Source: Pacificispira sp002696645 (GTDB lineage Bacteria > Pseudomonadota > Alphaproteobacteria > UBA8366 > Aestuariispiraceae). Taken from it: a DNA stretch of 64,000 nt. The position numbers and the translations under genes are program-made. The stretch covers positions 62,001-126,000 of the forward strand of contig NZ_JBLZHU010000005.1 of the NCBI RefSeq assembly GCF_048892425.1, in the 5' to 3' direction. How positions within the stretch are numbered: the first letter of the stretch is position 1; each line of letters opens with the position of its first letter. Shown one piece after another: positions 45,580-54,426 of this stretch. The notes under the pieces are model-generated. The model had not been told where the DNA came from and did no database searches. It saw only the letters and a list, made by a program, of their open reading frames with translations.

Positions 45580-47211
45580 TTACTTTCCACGCTCTTTCAC
45601 TACATGGTCTAACCAGCCAGTCGCCATCTCCGGCACCGACTCCAGTAAAAGCTTTGTATAATCCTTATGTGGGGGCGCGAAGATCTCGTCCTTTGTCCCT
45701 TCCTCCACGATTTGGCCTTGATGCATAACCACAACGCGGTCCGCGATTGCGCGTACGACTTCCAGATCATGTGTGATGAACAGGAAGGAGACGTCCAGCC
45801 GTTCCTGAAGATCAAGCAGCATGCGCAGAATTTCGGCCTGCACCACCTGATCAAGCGCCGAGGTCACCTCGTCACAGACGATCAGTTCGGGTTCCGCCGC
45901 AAGCGCCCGCGCAATGGCAATTCGCTGCCGCTGTCCGCCGGACAACTGCGCGGGATATCGGTCCATAAAGCTTGCATCCATTTCAACCATCTGCAACAGC
46001 TCGAGACAGCGTTTTTCCTGCGCCCGGCCCCGGAGGTTGTGGTAAAATGTCAGCGGTCGCCCCAGAATCTTGCGAACCTTATGCCGAGGGTTTAGCGCGG
46101 TTTCCGCCGATTGGTAGATGATTTGGACCCGGCGGAGCATGTCGATCGACCGGGTTTTAACCGAAGCGCCGAGCGTTTCACCCTCGTAGTCAATCATGCC
46201 GCTCGCCGGTGCCTTCAAGCCGACGATTACCCGTCCCAGGGTCGACTTTCCGGAACCAGACTCCCCCACCAGTGCCACGGTTTGGCGTTTCGGTATGGCG
46301 AAAGAGATATTCTGCAATACCGTATGTTCGCCATAGGCGGCAGAGATGTTGGAAACCTTCATCAGCGGCTCTGGCACGCCGTCGTGCCCGACGCCATCCA
46401 ACTCCCGAACCGCCCACAGTGTTTTCGTGTAGGGATGTTCGGGATGGTCCAGGATCCTGTCGATGGGCGCCTCCTCGACGACCTCGCCATAGCGCAGCAC
46501 CGCGACACGATTGGCTAGTTGGGCCACAACAGCGAGATCGTGTGAGATATAGAGCGCGGCGGCGTTGTGTTCCTTGATTACATTACGAATGGCGGTCAGC
46601 ACCTCGACCTGCGTCGTGACGTCCAGCGCCGTTGTCGGCTCGTCAAAGACAATTAAGGCTGGCTGGCAGATCATAGCCATGGCCGTCATGGCGCGTTGGA
46701 GCTGACCGCCCGAAACCTGGTGCGGATAGCGTTGTCCGAACTGTTCCGGCTCGGGCAGCATTAGAGACCGGAAAAGCTCAACCGCGCGTGTTTCTGCTTC
46801 CTCGCGCGTCAGCCCGCCTCGGCTGATCGCGGCGGCGATCACCTGATCGATCAGCCGCATGGCTGGATTGAACGCCGCGGCCGCACTTTGCGCCACATAG
46901 GCGATGCGCGTGCCGCGAAGCCGGCGACGTTTGCTTTCCGGCATCGCCAGAAGGTCCGCTCCTTCAAATCTCACCTGTCCTCCGGCAACCTGGCACCCTG
47001 AGCGCAGGAAGCCCAGCGCGGCAAGGCCTACAGTGGATTTCCCCGCACCGGATTCTCCGACAAGCCCCAGCACCTCACCGGATTGAACAGTCAGGCTGAT
47101 ACCTTTAACGATCTCAGACCATTGGTCATTCGCCTGCGCCTTGACGCGCAAATCCCGGATTTCGATTACCGGCGTGCTGGAAGCTGTCATTTCTTTACTT
47201 TCGGTTGTCAT
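45580..47211 (-). CDS. Dipeptide/nickel-type ABC transporter, fused double ATPase (DppD-DppF)
   Basis: A 543-residue cytoplasmic protein with two ABC domains in tandem, so both ATPases of the importer are one chain. The first has Walker A GLVGESGAGKSTVG (about residues 50-62) and signature VSGGQLQRAMTAM; the second has ALVGESGSGKSTLGRVI and LSGGQRQRIAIARAL. Each is followed by a Walker B (LIVFDEPTTALD; LIVCDEVTSALDQ). The second Walker B has Val in place of the usual Pro. The MTTESKE start at 47211 is chosen for AGAGGTGG upstream; it lies inside the end of the permease gene, which overlaps it only out of frame. Confidence 0.9.
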   Translation of the reverse strand: MTTESKEMTASSTPVIEIRDLRVKAQANDQWSEIVKGISLTVQSGEVLGLVGESGAGKSTVGLAALGFLRSGCQVAGGQVRFEGADLLAMPESKRRRLRGTRIAYVAQSAAAAFNPAMRLIDQVIAAAISRGGLTREEAETRAVELFRSLMLPEPEQFGQRYPHQVSGGQLQRAMTAMAMICQPALIVFDEPTTALDVTTQVEVLTAIRNVIKEHNAAALYISHDLAVVAQLANRVAVLRYGEVVEEAPIDRILDHPEHPYTKTLWAVRELDGVGHDGVPEPLMKVSNISAAYGEHTVLQNISFAIPKRQTVALVGESGSGKSTLGRVIVGLKAPASGMIDYEGETLGASVKTRSIDMLRRVQIIYQSAETALNPRHKVRKILGRPLTFYHNLRGRAQEKRCLELLQMVEMDASFMDRYPAQLSGGQRQRIAIARALAAEPELIVCDEVTSALDQVVQAEILRMLLDLQERLDVSFLFITHDLEVVRAIADRVVVMHQGQIVEEGTKDEIFAPPHKDYTKLLLESVPEMATGWLDHVVKERGK

Positions 47212-47225
47212 GCTACCCGCCACCT

Positions 47226-48101
47226 CTATGCGTCGTCTTGCAGACCGGATGCCCGGTTGAGCATCCAATCGACGACGAAATTTATTGCGACGGTCAACAA
47301 AGCAATAGAGGCTGCGGGAATCAGTGGCGTGATATCCCCCATGTTGATCAGCGCCGCATTTTCACGGACCATTGATCCCCATTCTGCGGTGGGCGGTTGA
47401 ATGCCGACCCCTAGGAAGGAAAGCGCCGCGACCGAAAGAAAAACAAAGCAAAACCGCATGCCGAGTTCGGAAATCAGGATCGGCAGGATATTTGGCAGCA
47501 CTTCATGCACGATAAGCCACCACAGCCGCTCGCCGCGAACATAGGCTGCCTCCACAAAATCAAGGCTGACGACGTTGAGCGCGGCTGCGCGTGCGATGCG
47601 GTAGATGCGGGTTGAGGTCAGCACGGCGATGATAAGTATCAGGTTCGGAATGGATGCGCCGAAAATCGACAAGATCATCAGAATGAAAATCAGGTCTGGC
47701 ACCGCCATCATGGCATCAACGATCCGGCTGAACACTTGATCCAGGAAACCACCGAGCATTGCCGCCATAATGCCGAAGAAACAGCCAATTGTGAAGGCAA
47801 TCAGGGTTGTAACGAATGCCACAGAGATGGAATTTCGGGCGCCAAAGATCAAACGACTGAAGAAATCCCGCCCGAGCTGATCGGTACCAAGCCAGAACTC
47901 GCTGCTCCACTGATCAAAGGGGATGCGCGACACAACTTCATATTCGCCATAGGGCGCAATCAGAGGCGCGAAAAGCGCAATCAGTGCATAGGCGGCAACG
48001 ATCACCATGCCAATTTTTGCACTGACCGGAGCCCGCCGCAGGTCGCGCAGTAGGATACTGAAACGTCTAGGCAGGGGGCTGTCATTTACTGAACTGCTCA
48101 T
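47226..48101 (-). CDS. Dipeptide-type ABC transporter permease (DppC-like)
   Basis: A 291-residue permease with an N-terminal helix (IGMVIVAAYALIALFAPLIA) and five more. The segment WLGTDQLGRDFFSRLIFGAR is the hallmark of DppC/OppC proteins, and the EAA loop is FVEAAYVRGERLWWLIVHEV. It pairs with the DppB-like subunit encoded ten bases upstream. Confidence 0.93.
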   Translation of the reverse strand: MSSSVNDSPLPRRFSILLRDLRRAPVSAKIGMVIVAAYALIALFAPLIAPYGEYEVVSRIPFDQWSSEFWLGTDQLGRDFFSRLIFGARNSISVAFVTTLIAFTIGCFFGIMAAMLGGFLDQVFSRIVDAMMAVPDLIFILMILSIFGASIPNLILIIAVLTSTRIYRIARAAALNVVSLDFVEAAYVRGERLWWLIVHEVLPNILPILISELGMRFCFVFLSVAALSFLGVGIQPPTAEWGSMVRENAALINMGDITPLIPAASIALLTVAINFVVDWMLNRASGLQDDA

Positions 48102-48111
48102 GCCTTCTCTC

Positions 48112-49077
48112 CTAACGAGGGTGCAGCAATCGGGGATTGCTGACGATTGAGATGATGTCTGCGATCATATTCAGGCCGATATAGGTAACGGCGAAGATCA
48201 GGGCACAGGCTTGAATAACCGGAACGTCTCGGTTCCGAACCGCGTCCACCATGGTTTGGCCGACGCCCGGATAGACGAAAACCACCTCGATCACGACCAC
48301 GCCGGAAATTAGATAGGCGAGGTTGATGGCGAGCACACTGGCGATCGGCCCGATGGCGTTCGGTAGGGCATGACGCAGAACCACGCGCTTTTCCGGCTCG
48401 CCATTCAACCGTGCCATTTCTACATAGGGGCTGGCCATGACACCCAGGATCGCTGCCCGGGTGTTGCGGATCATATGCGCCAGCACCACCAGCATTAGCG
48501 TTAGGATTGGCAGCACCATGCGGATCATTTGCTCGCCGAGGCTCATCCCCATTCGGATCGAGGACATCGACGGCAGCAGGTGCAGATTGACTGATAAGAG
48601 CATCATCAGGATATAGGCCAGAAAAAATTCTGGTACGGAAATCGCCGCCAGCGAACTCGTGCTGAAGAATTTGTCAATGAAACGGCCACGAAATCGGGCG
48701 CAGACGATACCAAGACCCACGGCCAGCGGAACCGCGAAAATCGCCGTGCTGGCCGCCAGCAGTAGCGTGTTGTAGAGTCTGGGGCCGATCACGTCGATCA
48801 CCGGGCGACCGGAGAACGAATCTCCAAGATCGCCGCGCACCGCATCCATCAGCCAGACCACGTATCGCTGTGGCCAGGGCAAATCCAGCCCTAACTTGTG
48901 TTGTAGGGCCGTGACCGCCTCGGGCGTTGCCGTCTGCCCAAGGATGGCGGAAGCAAAGTCGCCCGGCAACATGCTCACGGCCGAGAAGATGACGATCGAA
49001 ACGATCAGCAGACTAAGGAGTCCCAGTCCGATCCGGTTAACGAGCATGGCCAGGACAGGATGGGAATGGCTTTCCAT
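48112..49077 (-). CDS. Dipeptide-type ABC transporter permease (DppB-like)
   Basis: A 321-residue permease. The first helix (IGLGLLSLLIVSIVIFSAVS) and the following MLPGDFASAILGQTATPEAV are typical of DppB/OppB. The conserved loop reads SPYVEMARLNGEPEKRVVLR and the C-terminal part GVVVIEVVFVYPGVGQTMVD. It is the first membrane subunit after the binding protein gene, separated from it by about 180 bases containing a strong hairpin. Confidence 0.93.
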   Translation of the reverse strand: MESHSHPVLAMLVNRIGLGLLSLLIVSIVIFSAVSMLPGDFASAILGQTATPEAVTALQHKLGLDLPWPQRYVVWLMDAVRGDLGDSFSGRPVIDVIGPRLYNTLLLAASTAIFAVPLAVGLGIVCARFRGRFIDKFFSTSSLAAISVPEFFLAYILMMLLSVNLHLLPSMSSIRMGMSLGEQMIRMVLPILTLMLVVLAHMIRNTRAAILGVMASPYVEMARLNGEPEKRVVLRHALPNAIGPIASVLAINLAYLISGVVVIEVVFVYPGVGQTMVDAVRNRDVPVIQACALIFAVTYIGLNMIADIISIVSNPRLLHPR

Positions 49078-49172
49078 AAACTGTTTCCTCTATCCGACGA
49101 GATTTTCAAAAGTCGGCCAAACACGGCGACGGGATAAATGAAGGAAATTGTGGGATTTTGACAATCCCCACT

Positions 49173-49217
49173 GTATCGCCGCGGCGGAATCGCTTCCCGT
49201 CCCCGCCGCGACGATAC
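49173..49217 (-). terminator. Intercistronic hairpin between binding-protein and permease genes
   Basis: Arms GTATCGCCGCGGCGG and CCGCCGCGACGATAC pair at 14 of 15 positions with a 15-base loop. A smaller hairpin lies on its 3' (minus-strand) side at about 49150-49170. Such structures between binding-protein and permease genes usually reduce downstream expression or stabilise the upstream message. Confidence 0.7.
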
Positions 49218-49260
49218 ATCTGTGAGAGCAATTCGAAGTCGGCTTAACGCCAACTTCAAA

Positions 49261-50877
49261 TCAATCCTTGAACCACCAACGCTCGCTCATGCGCATGTTG
49301 TCGGCAGGAAGGATGCCGCCAATCTCTCCATGACCTATGCGACCAGACATCCCATAGAGATAGTTCACGAAGGCGACGGTCATCACGCCACCATCATCAT
49401 GAAGCATTTGCTGCATTTCCTTGTAGATGACGGCGCGCTTGCTATGATCCGTCTCGACACGGGCTAACGCGTGCAACTCATCGAAATGTGCGTTTTTCCA
49501 GCCGGTGTTGTTCCAAGGCGAATCCGACGTGTAAGATGTGGCAAACAGCCAATCAAGCGTCGCACGACCGAACCAGTCACAGCCGTTGAACGGCTTCTTC
49601 AACCACACATTTTCCCAATACCCATCGTCGGCTTCCCGAACCACATTGATTGTGATGCCGGCCGGCGCCGCGTGCTCCTTAAAGAGCACCGCCGCTTCGA
49701 CCGCGCCCGGGAATGCCGCTTCTGCCGCTGACAGATCAATGGTCAAGGAGTCGAGGCCGGCTTTGGCCAGATGTTCCTTTGCCTTTTCGATATTGTATTC
49801 GTATTGCGGAGGGGTGTCGGCATAGTACTCCATGACGTTGGAGACCGGATTGTCATTGCCCTTCAGCGCCTCGCCGAGAAACACTTTATCGATGATGTCG
49901 TCACGGTCTATGGCATATTTCAGAGCCAGTCGCACATCCGGATTGTCAAACGGTGCTACGGAGGTGTTCATGTCGAAAGTAAAGTGCCGGAGGCTTGGCG
50001 TCCGGGTAATGGCGAAATCCGGATTCCGTTCGATCAGCGGCACGTTCCTGACATCGACATCGTTGATCACGTGGACTTCGCCCGTTAGCAACGCATTCAG
50101 ACGCGCAGTCGGCTCGGTGACTGAGACGAATTCTACTTCGTCGAAATATGGCTTGTTGTTCTTGTGGTAGTTAGGGTTGCGCTTCATACGCACGCCAATC
50201 CCCGGCTCAAAACTTTCCAGCGTGAAGGCCCCGGTTCCCGCACCCCGTGCGAAATCAATTCCGGTACCGTCGGCATTGGCCGGGAAGATCGACAGGTGAT
50301 AGTCAGTCACCAGATAGGGAAAATCCGCGTTGCCGGTCTTTAAGGTAAAGATCGCCTTGTCGCCATCGGCTTCGATGCTTTCGACTTGCGCGACGATGGC
50401 TCGCGCGCCGGAGCTTGAATCTTCCGCCATGTGATGCAGGAAGGACTGCTTCACGTCTTCTGCTTTCAAGCTCTTCCCATCGTGGAAGGTAACGCCATCA
50501 CGCAGTTTGAACACCCAGCGCTTCGCCCCATCTTCAGGTTCGAAGCTTTCAGCCAAGTCACCGGTGATCGATCCATCAGGCAGAATCTCAGTCAGGTTGT
50601 TGCACAGCGATCCGTTGAAGGCCGCTCCGGTAAAGCTGGTCACCCATGTGCCAGGATCCAATGTGTCGTTCTGCGATGCATCGCTCAATCCAAAGCGGGC
50701 GAAACCGCCAGCTTTTGGTTGCACGTCGTCTGCTCGACCGATTGATGGCATCGATCCGATAGCAGTGCCCGCAGCCAAAAGCATAGTGGTGCGCGCCAAA
50801 AACTCGCGACGCGATACCGCACCCTTACGGAATTGGGCAATCCAATGTTCCATTTGCTTGGACTCAGATTCAGTCAT
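49261..50877 (-). CDS. Extracellular solute-binding protein, family 5 (DppA-like), Tat-type signal
   Basis: A 538-residue periplasmic binding protein for the dipeptide-type importer. The N-terminus has a twin-arginine motif (AVSRREFLARTTMLLAAG) with cleavage likely near GRADDV. Family 5 features follow: LAESFEPEDGAKRWVFKLRD, GVTFHDGKSLKAEDVKQSFL, ALKYAIDRDDIIDKVF. These proteins bind peptides, opines or other amides. It is divergent from the amidase gene with an operator-like palindrome between them, which links its ligand to the amidase and acetylpolyamine amidohydrolase substrates. Confidence 0.93.
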   Translation of the reverse strand: MTESESKQMEHWIAQFRKGAVSRREFLARTTMLLAAGTAIGSMPSIGRADDVQPKAGGFARFGLSDASQNDTLDPGTWVTSFTGAAFNGSLCNNLTEILPDGSITGDLAESFEPEDGAKRWVFKLRDGVTFHDGKSLKAEDVKQSFLHHMAEDSSSGARAIVAQVESIEADGDKAIFTLKTGNADFPYLVTDYHLSIFPANADGTGIDFARGAGTGAFTLESFEPGIGVRMKRNPNYHKNNKPYFDEVEFVSVTEPTARLNALLTGEVHVINDVDVRNVPLIERNPDFAITRTPSLRHFTFDMNTSVAPFDNPDVRLALKYAIDRDDIIDKVFLGEALKGNDNPVSNVMEYYADTPPQYEYNIEKAKEHLAKAGLDSLTIDLSAAEAAFPGAVEAAVLFKEHAAPAGITINVVREADDGYWENVWLKKPFNGCDWFGRATLDWLFATSYTSDSPWNNTGWKNAHFDELHALARVETDHSKRAVIYKEMQQMLHDDGGVMTVAFVNYLYGMSGRIGHGEIGGILPADNMRMSERWWFKD

Positions 50878-51013
50878 GACCTTCCCCTTTCAAGTGATAG
50901 CCTCAGTGCTGCCTCGATACGTCTTCGGAGCAGTTTTTATTCGAAATATTTTGATCGTGCTTCTTTCTGACGTAATGAAGCCTAGTCGAAAAATTTCCCT
51001 ATCGTCAACTTTT

Positions 51014-51032
51014 TTGATTGACTGATCAATCA
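51014..51032. promoter_or_regulatory. TetR-type operator between the transporter and amidase operons
   Basis: TTGATTGACTGATCAATCA is an inverted repeat TGATTG-N6-CAATCA, 51 bases before the amidase ATG and 137 bases before the binding-protein start. The same half-sites and spacing occur at 61641-61670. Binding by the TetR protein at 53623-54276 is inferred. Confidence 0.68.
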
Positions 51033-51082
51033 TTAGTTTCGCTAAAGTGCATCAATAATCTTTGAACCAGCAGGATATCCCG

Positions 51083-52519
51083 ATGACCGACAGTGACCTT
51101 TGCTACCTCAGCGCGACAGAGGCTTTGCGCCATTTCGCGGCGCGTAAGGTATCGCCAACAGAACTGGTTGAAGCCTATCTCGATCAGGCCGCGGCGACCG
51201 CTGAATCCTGCAACGCTTTTTCCTTTATCTATGCCCAAGACGCGCTTGCTGCTGCGCGCGCCTCGGAACAGCGGTATGCCGCTGGCACCGCGCGTCCGCT
51301 GGAAGGTCTGCCCACCGCGGTAAAGGACGAGAATATGATAAAAGGGCGCGTCACGACCTTCGGCTCTCTTCTTTATCGCGATACCGTCGCGACCTCGACC
51401 ACGCCGGTCGTGCAGCGGCTAATCGATGCTGGCGTTGTTGTGCATGGGCGCACCACAACGCCGGAGTTTTCTTGCACCGGGTTCACGCATTCACGACTTT
51501 GGGGTGTGACGCGCAACCCCTGGAATCCTGCTTATACGCCGGGTGGATCTTCTGGCGGGTCGGGCGCGGCGTTGGCGGGCGGTATGGCATCACTCGCCAC
51601 TGGTTCAGACATCGGGGGATCGATTCGTATTCCGGCCTCGGCCTGTGGCGTGGTGGGATACAAACCACCATATGGCCGTAATCCGTCGACACCCCCATTC
51701 AATCTCGATTTCTACAACCATCCTGGTCCGATGGCGCGCACGGTCGAGGACTGTCTGTTGATGCAAAACGTCATGTGTGGCCCCCATCCGAAAGATGTCG
51801 CCTCCCTTCGGCCGAAACTGGAACTAAAGCCCGATCATGGCGGCATCAAGGGTTGGAAAGTGGCTTGGTCTCTGGACCTTGGATACTATGAATTGGACGA
51901 AGATGTTCGCCGCAACACAATGGCTGCCCTTGAGGTTTTTCAAGACCTTGGCGCGGAACTGGTAGAAGTCGATATCGGCTGGACGCAACAGAGCGAAAAG
52001 GCTGCGAACGACTATCTGGCGACCCTGTTCGGTACCTGGATTTCGGAGTATCTTGATGACCGCGCGTCGCAGTTGACCGACTATGCCCGTGCTTTCGGCG
52101 AAATGTCACAGTCTGTCACCAAGCAAGACTTCCTAGCATCGCTTTATACGGTCGGCACTATGTATGATACGTTCGGACCAATCATGGAAGACTGCAATGT
52201 TTTTATATGCCCAACCCTTGCCGTTCCGGCCGTGCCAGCGGATTTCAACCCTCTGGATGGCTATTCGATCAATGGCAAGCCCGTTGATCCCTTCAACGGT
52301 TGGGTGATGACCTATCCCTTCAATATGCTGAGCCGTTGCCCGGTGCTGAGCGTGCCGTCGGGAAAAGCTGCCAACAATGTTCCCACCGGCATTCAGATCG
52401 TCGGCCGAACCTATAGCGACGCCGATGTCTTCCGTGCCGGTCTTGCTTATGAGAAGGCTATCGGTGGCTGGTATACCAAGCGCGAAACCCGACCGAGCTT
52501 ATCAGGAGACCGGACATGA
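51083..52519 (+). CDS. Amidase (amidase-signature family)
   Basis: A 478-residue amidase with the complete Ser-cisSer-Lys triad: Lys81 (TAVKDEN), Ser156 (PGGSSGGS) and Ser180 (DIGGSIRIPAS). The spacing of 75 and 24 residues is the same as in fatty-acid amide hydrolase. It hydrolyses a carboxamide to acid plus amine or ammonia. ATG 51083 is preferred (AGGATA seven bases ahead) to the in-frame TTG at 51062. Its stop overlaps the start of the acetylpolyamine amidohydrolase gene (ATGA), so the two deacylating enzymes are translationally coupled and divergent from their presumed importer. Confidence 0.92.
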   Translation: MTDSDLCYLSATEALRHFAARKVSPTELVEAYLDQAAATAESCNAFSFIYAQDALAAARASEQRYAAGTARPLEGLPTAVKDENMIKGRVTTFGSLLYRDTVATSTTPVVQRLIDAGVVVHGRTTTPEFSCTGFTHSRLWGVTRNPWNPAYTPGGSSGGSGAALAGGMASLATGSDIGGSIRIPASACGVVGYKPPYGRNPSTPPFNLDFYNHPGPMARTVEDCLLMQNVMCGPHPKDVASLRPKLELKPDHGGIKGWKVAWSLDLGYYELDEDVRRNTMAALEVFQDLGAELVEVDIGWTQQSEKAANDYLATLFGTWISEYLDDRASQLTDYARAFGEMSQSVTKQDFLASLYTVGTMYDTFGPIMEDCNVFICPTLAVPAVPADFNPLDGYSINGKPVDPFNGWVMTYPFNMLSRCPVLSVPSGKAANNVPTGIQIVGRTYSDADVFRAGLAYEKAIGGWYTKRETRPSLSGDRT

Positions 52520-53553
52520 AGACCATTTACACGCCGCTTCACGAAAATCAGGATGCCCCCTACGAATACATTCGCGGGCGGCAGGTTGCTAGTTTCGAAA
52601 TGCCCAGGCGCGCTCAGCTGGTTTTGGATTGCGTGACCAGTTCCGCGCTTGGCCCGGTGATCGCACCGATTGCCCATGACATGGCACCAATCCTGCGGGT
52701 TCACAGCCCTGATTTTGTGACCTTCCTATCGACGTTCTGGGAAGAGTGGCATGTTGAGAATGGCGATATATGTGCCCTTCCGAATACCTGGGTGCCGCCG
52801 CGCGCCCGCAGGCTTGCAACCAAACGTCCTGGCGCCGAATTGGGACGGTACTGTATTGATATGAGCAGTCCAATCTTATCTGGAACCTGGACGGCAGCAC
52901 GGGCTGCGGTCGATGCAGCGCTGACCGGGGCCGACATGATCTTGGAGGGAGGGGAAAGAGCAATCTTCGCCTTGTGTCGTCCCCCTGGACACCATGCCGG
53001 TCGTGACTATTTCGGGGGCTATTGCTTCCTGAACAATGCGGCCATTGCCGCGCAGTCTTTGCGAGATTCCGGAAAGGCCAAGGTCGCGGTGCTGGACGTG
53101 GACTATCACCACGGCAATGGCACGCAGGACATTTTTTATGATCGAGACGACGTGCTGACCGTTTCGATCCATGCCGACCCGTCCGCCGAATATCCGTATT
53201 ACAGCGGCTACCCAGATGAGACGGGGGAGGGTGAGGGGGCAGGGTTTTGCCTTAATTTGCCACTGCCTTTTGGTGCAACCTATGCTCAATACTCTGGGGC
53301 GTTGTCTACGGCCGTCGCTCGCATCGCAGATTTCGGCGCGGACGCGCTCGTTGTTTCGCTGGGTGTGGATACGTTCGCCGACGATCCGATCTCACATTTC
53401 AAGCTCTTCGCCGATGACTATTCCGCCATGGGCGCGGCCATCGCAGTGCTTGGTCTGCCAACACTGTTTGTGATGGAGGGCGGCTATGCTGTTGAGGATA
53501 TCGGCGTCAACGTCGTCAATGTTCTAACCGGGTTTGAAACAGCGGTTGTCTGA
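52516..53553 (+). CDS. Acetylpolyamine amidohydrolase (class II histone-deacetylase fold)
   Basis: A 345-residue zinc deacetylase. Zinc ligands Asp196 and His198 (LDVDYHHGNG) and Asp285 (LGVDTFADD), the tandem His159-His160 (RPPGHHAGRD) and Tyr324 (EGGYAVED) are all present; as I recall, each sits one residue beyond its counterpart in the Mycoplana ramosa enzyme (Asp195, His197, Asp284, His158-159, Tyr323). It would remove the acetyl group from acetylated putrescine, cadaverine, spermidine or a related amine, releasing the free diamine for transamination by the enzyme at 60134-61525. It is coupled to the amidase by a four-base overlap. Confidence 0.9.
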   Translation: MKTIYTPLHENQDAPYEYIRGRQVASFEMPRRAQLVLDCVTSSALGPVIAPIAHDMAPILRVHSPDFVTFLSTFWEEWHVENGDICALPNTWVPPRARRLATKRPGAELGRYCIDMSSPILSGTWTAARAAVDAALTGADMILEGGERAIFALCRPPGHHAGRDYFGGYCFLNNAAIAAQSLRDSGKAKVAVLDVDYHHGNGTQDIFYDRDDVLTVSIHADPSAEYPYYSGYPDETGEGEGAGFCLNLPLPFGATYAQYSGALSTAVARIADFGADALVVSLGVDTFADDPISHFKLFADDYSAMGAAIAVLGLPTLFVMEGGYAVEDIGVNVVNVLTGFETAVV

Positions 53554-53622
53554 CTGGGACAGGACTCATTTTTGATTTTCTCGCTTGCGCTGTGCACCTG
53601 GGGGCGCGGCGAGACGTCCTGA

Positions 53623-54276
53623 TCAGAAATCCTTGGGAAACAGGGTCCGCATATAGGCCAGGCAAGCCTCTTTTGCCGCCTCCCGGCCTTCCGGTCCGGC
53701 ATCGGACAGCACCAGATTGGCGATCCAGAAGCCATCGACCATGGCGTTGAGGGAACGCGCCACCTGACGTGTGTCGATATTGATGCCGCGATCGGCTGCC
53801 AAGGCGGCCACATCCTCTTGCGTCATCTCGTTGTAATGTTCTTTGAGTTGAGCACAACGCCGCCGGAATTTTGCGACGCGCGCGGCCTCAGCCCAGAAGG
53901 CGACCCAAACGGCGATCTTTTTCGCATTGGTCACCTTACCATCGAAGTCACTTTCGATCATCTTGCGGATACGTTCAGCCGGGGACAGGTCCAATTGGCT
54001 GCTGCGTTTCAGAAAGGTTTCATACTCGTCGGCGATGTAGTCCAGTGCGGCGAAGATGATTCCGTCCTTGGACTTGAAATGGAAAGCCACCACACCGTAA
54101 CTGCACTTCGCCTCACTAGCGATGGTGTTGATGGTAATGCCGGTCAACCCACGTTTGGCGATCACCGTCACCGCCGCATCTAGCAGGCTCTGACGTCGCT
54201 CCTGCACCTGATGCTCACGAGACATCCCCCCTTTGACCGAAGACTTCTTTTGTTCGGTTTTCAATTGCGTGCCCAT
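53623..54276 (-). CDS. TetR-family regulator (BetI-like)
   Basis: A 217-residue regulator with a polar N-terminal extension of about 20 residues, a DNA-binding domain (LLDAAVTVIAKRGLTGITIN, TIASEAKCSYGVVAFHF) and a BetI-type ligand domain (AVWVAFWAEAARVAKFRRRC; SLNAMVDGFWIANLVL). GGAG precedes the ATG by seven bases. It lies at the distal end of the minus-strand operon and between the two target sets, so it is the prime candidate for binding the TGATTG-N6-CAATCA palindromes at 51014 and 61641. No copy of that palindrome is seen before the gene itself. Confidence 0.9.
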   Translation of the reverse strand: MGTQLKTEQKKSSVKGGMSREHQVQERRQSLLDAAVTVIAKRGLTGITINTIASEAKCSYGVVAFHFKSKDGIIFAALDYIADEYETFLKRSSQLDLSPAERIRKMIESDFDGKVTNAKKIAVWVAFWAEAARVAKFRRRCAQLKEHYNEMTQEDVAALAADRGINIDTRQVARSLNAMVDGFWIANLVLSDAGPEGREAAKEACLAYMRTLFPKDF

Positions 54277-54316
54277 CGTTTTCTCCGAGCCGGAACGGCT
54301 TGTAATTGTTTTTTCA

Positions 54317-54331
54317 TATCCTCGGAGGATA
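54317..54331. promoter_or_regulatory. 15-bp palindrome upstream of the TetR gene
   Basis: TATCCTC-G-GAGGATA has perfect 7-bp arms, 41 bases ahead of the TetR start codon and downstream of the amidohydrolase-like gene. It is a possible operator of an independent TetR promoter or a weak hairpin. Confidence 0.35.
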
Positions 54332-54426
54332 CCTTACTCAATCTCCCCGCATTTGTTTGAAATTCTGCACCCGTAATGTCAATTGGCGAAAGCTGTTTCC
54401 GCAATCCACAGTCTCAAGATTCGTTC

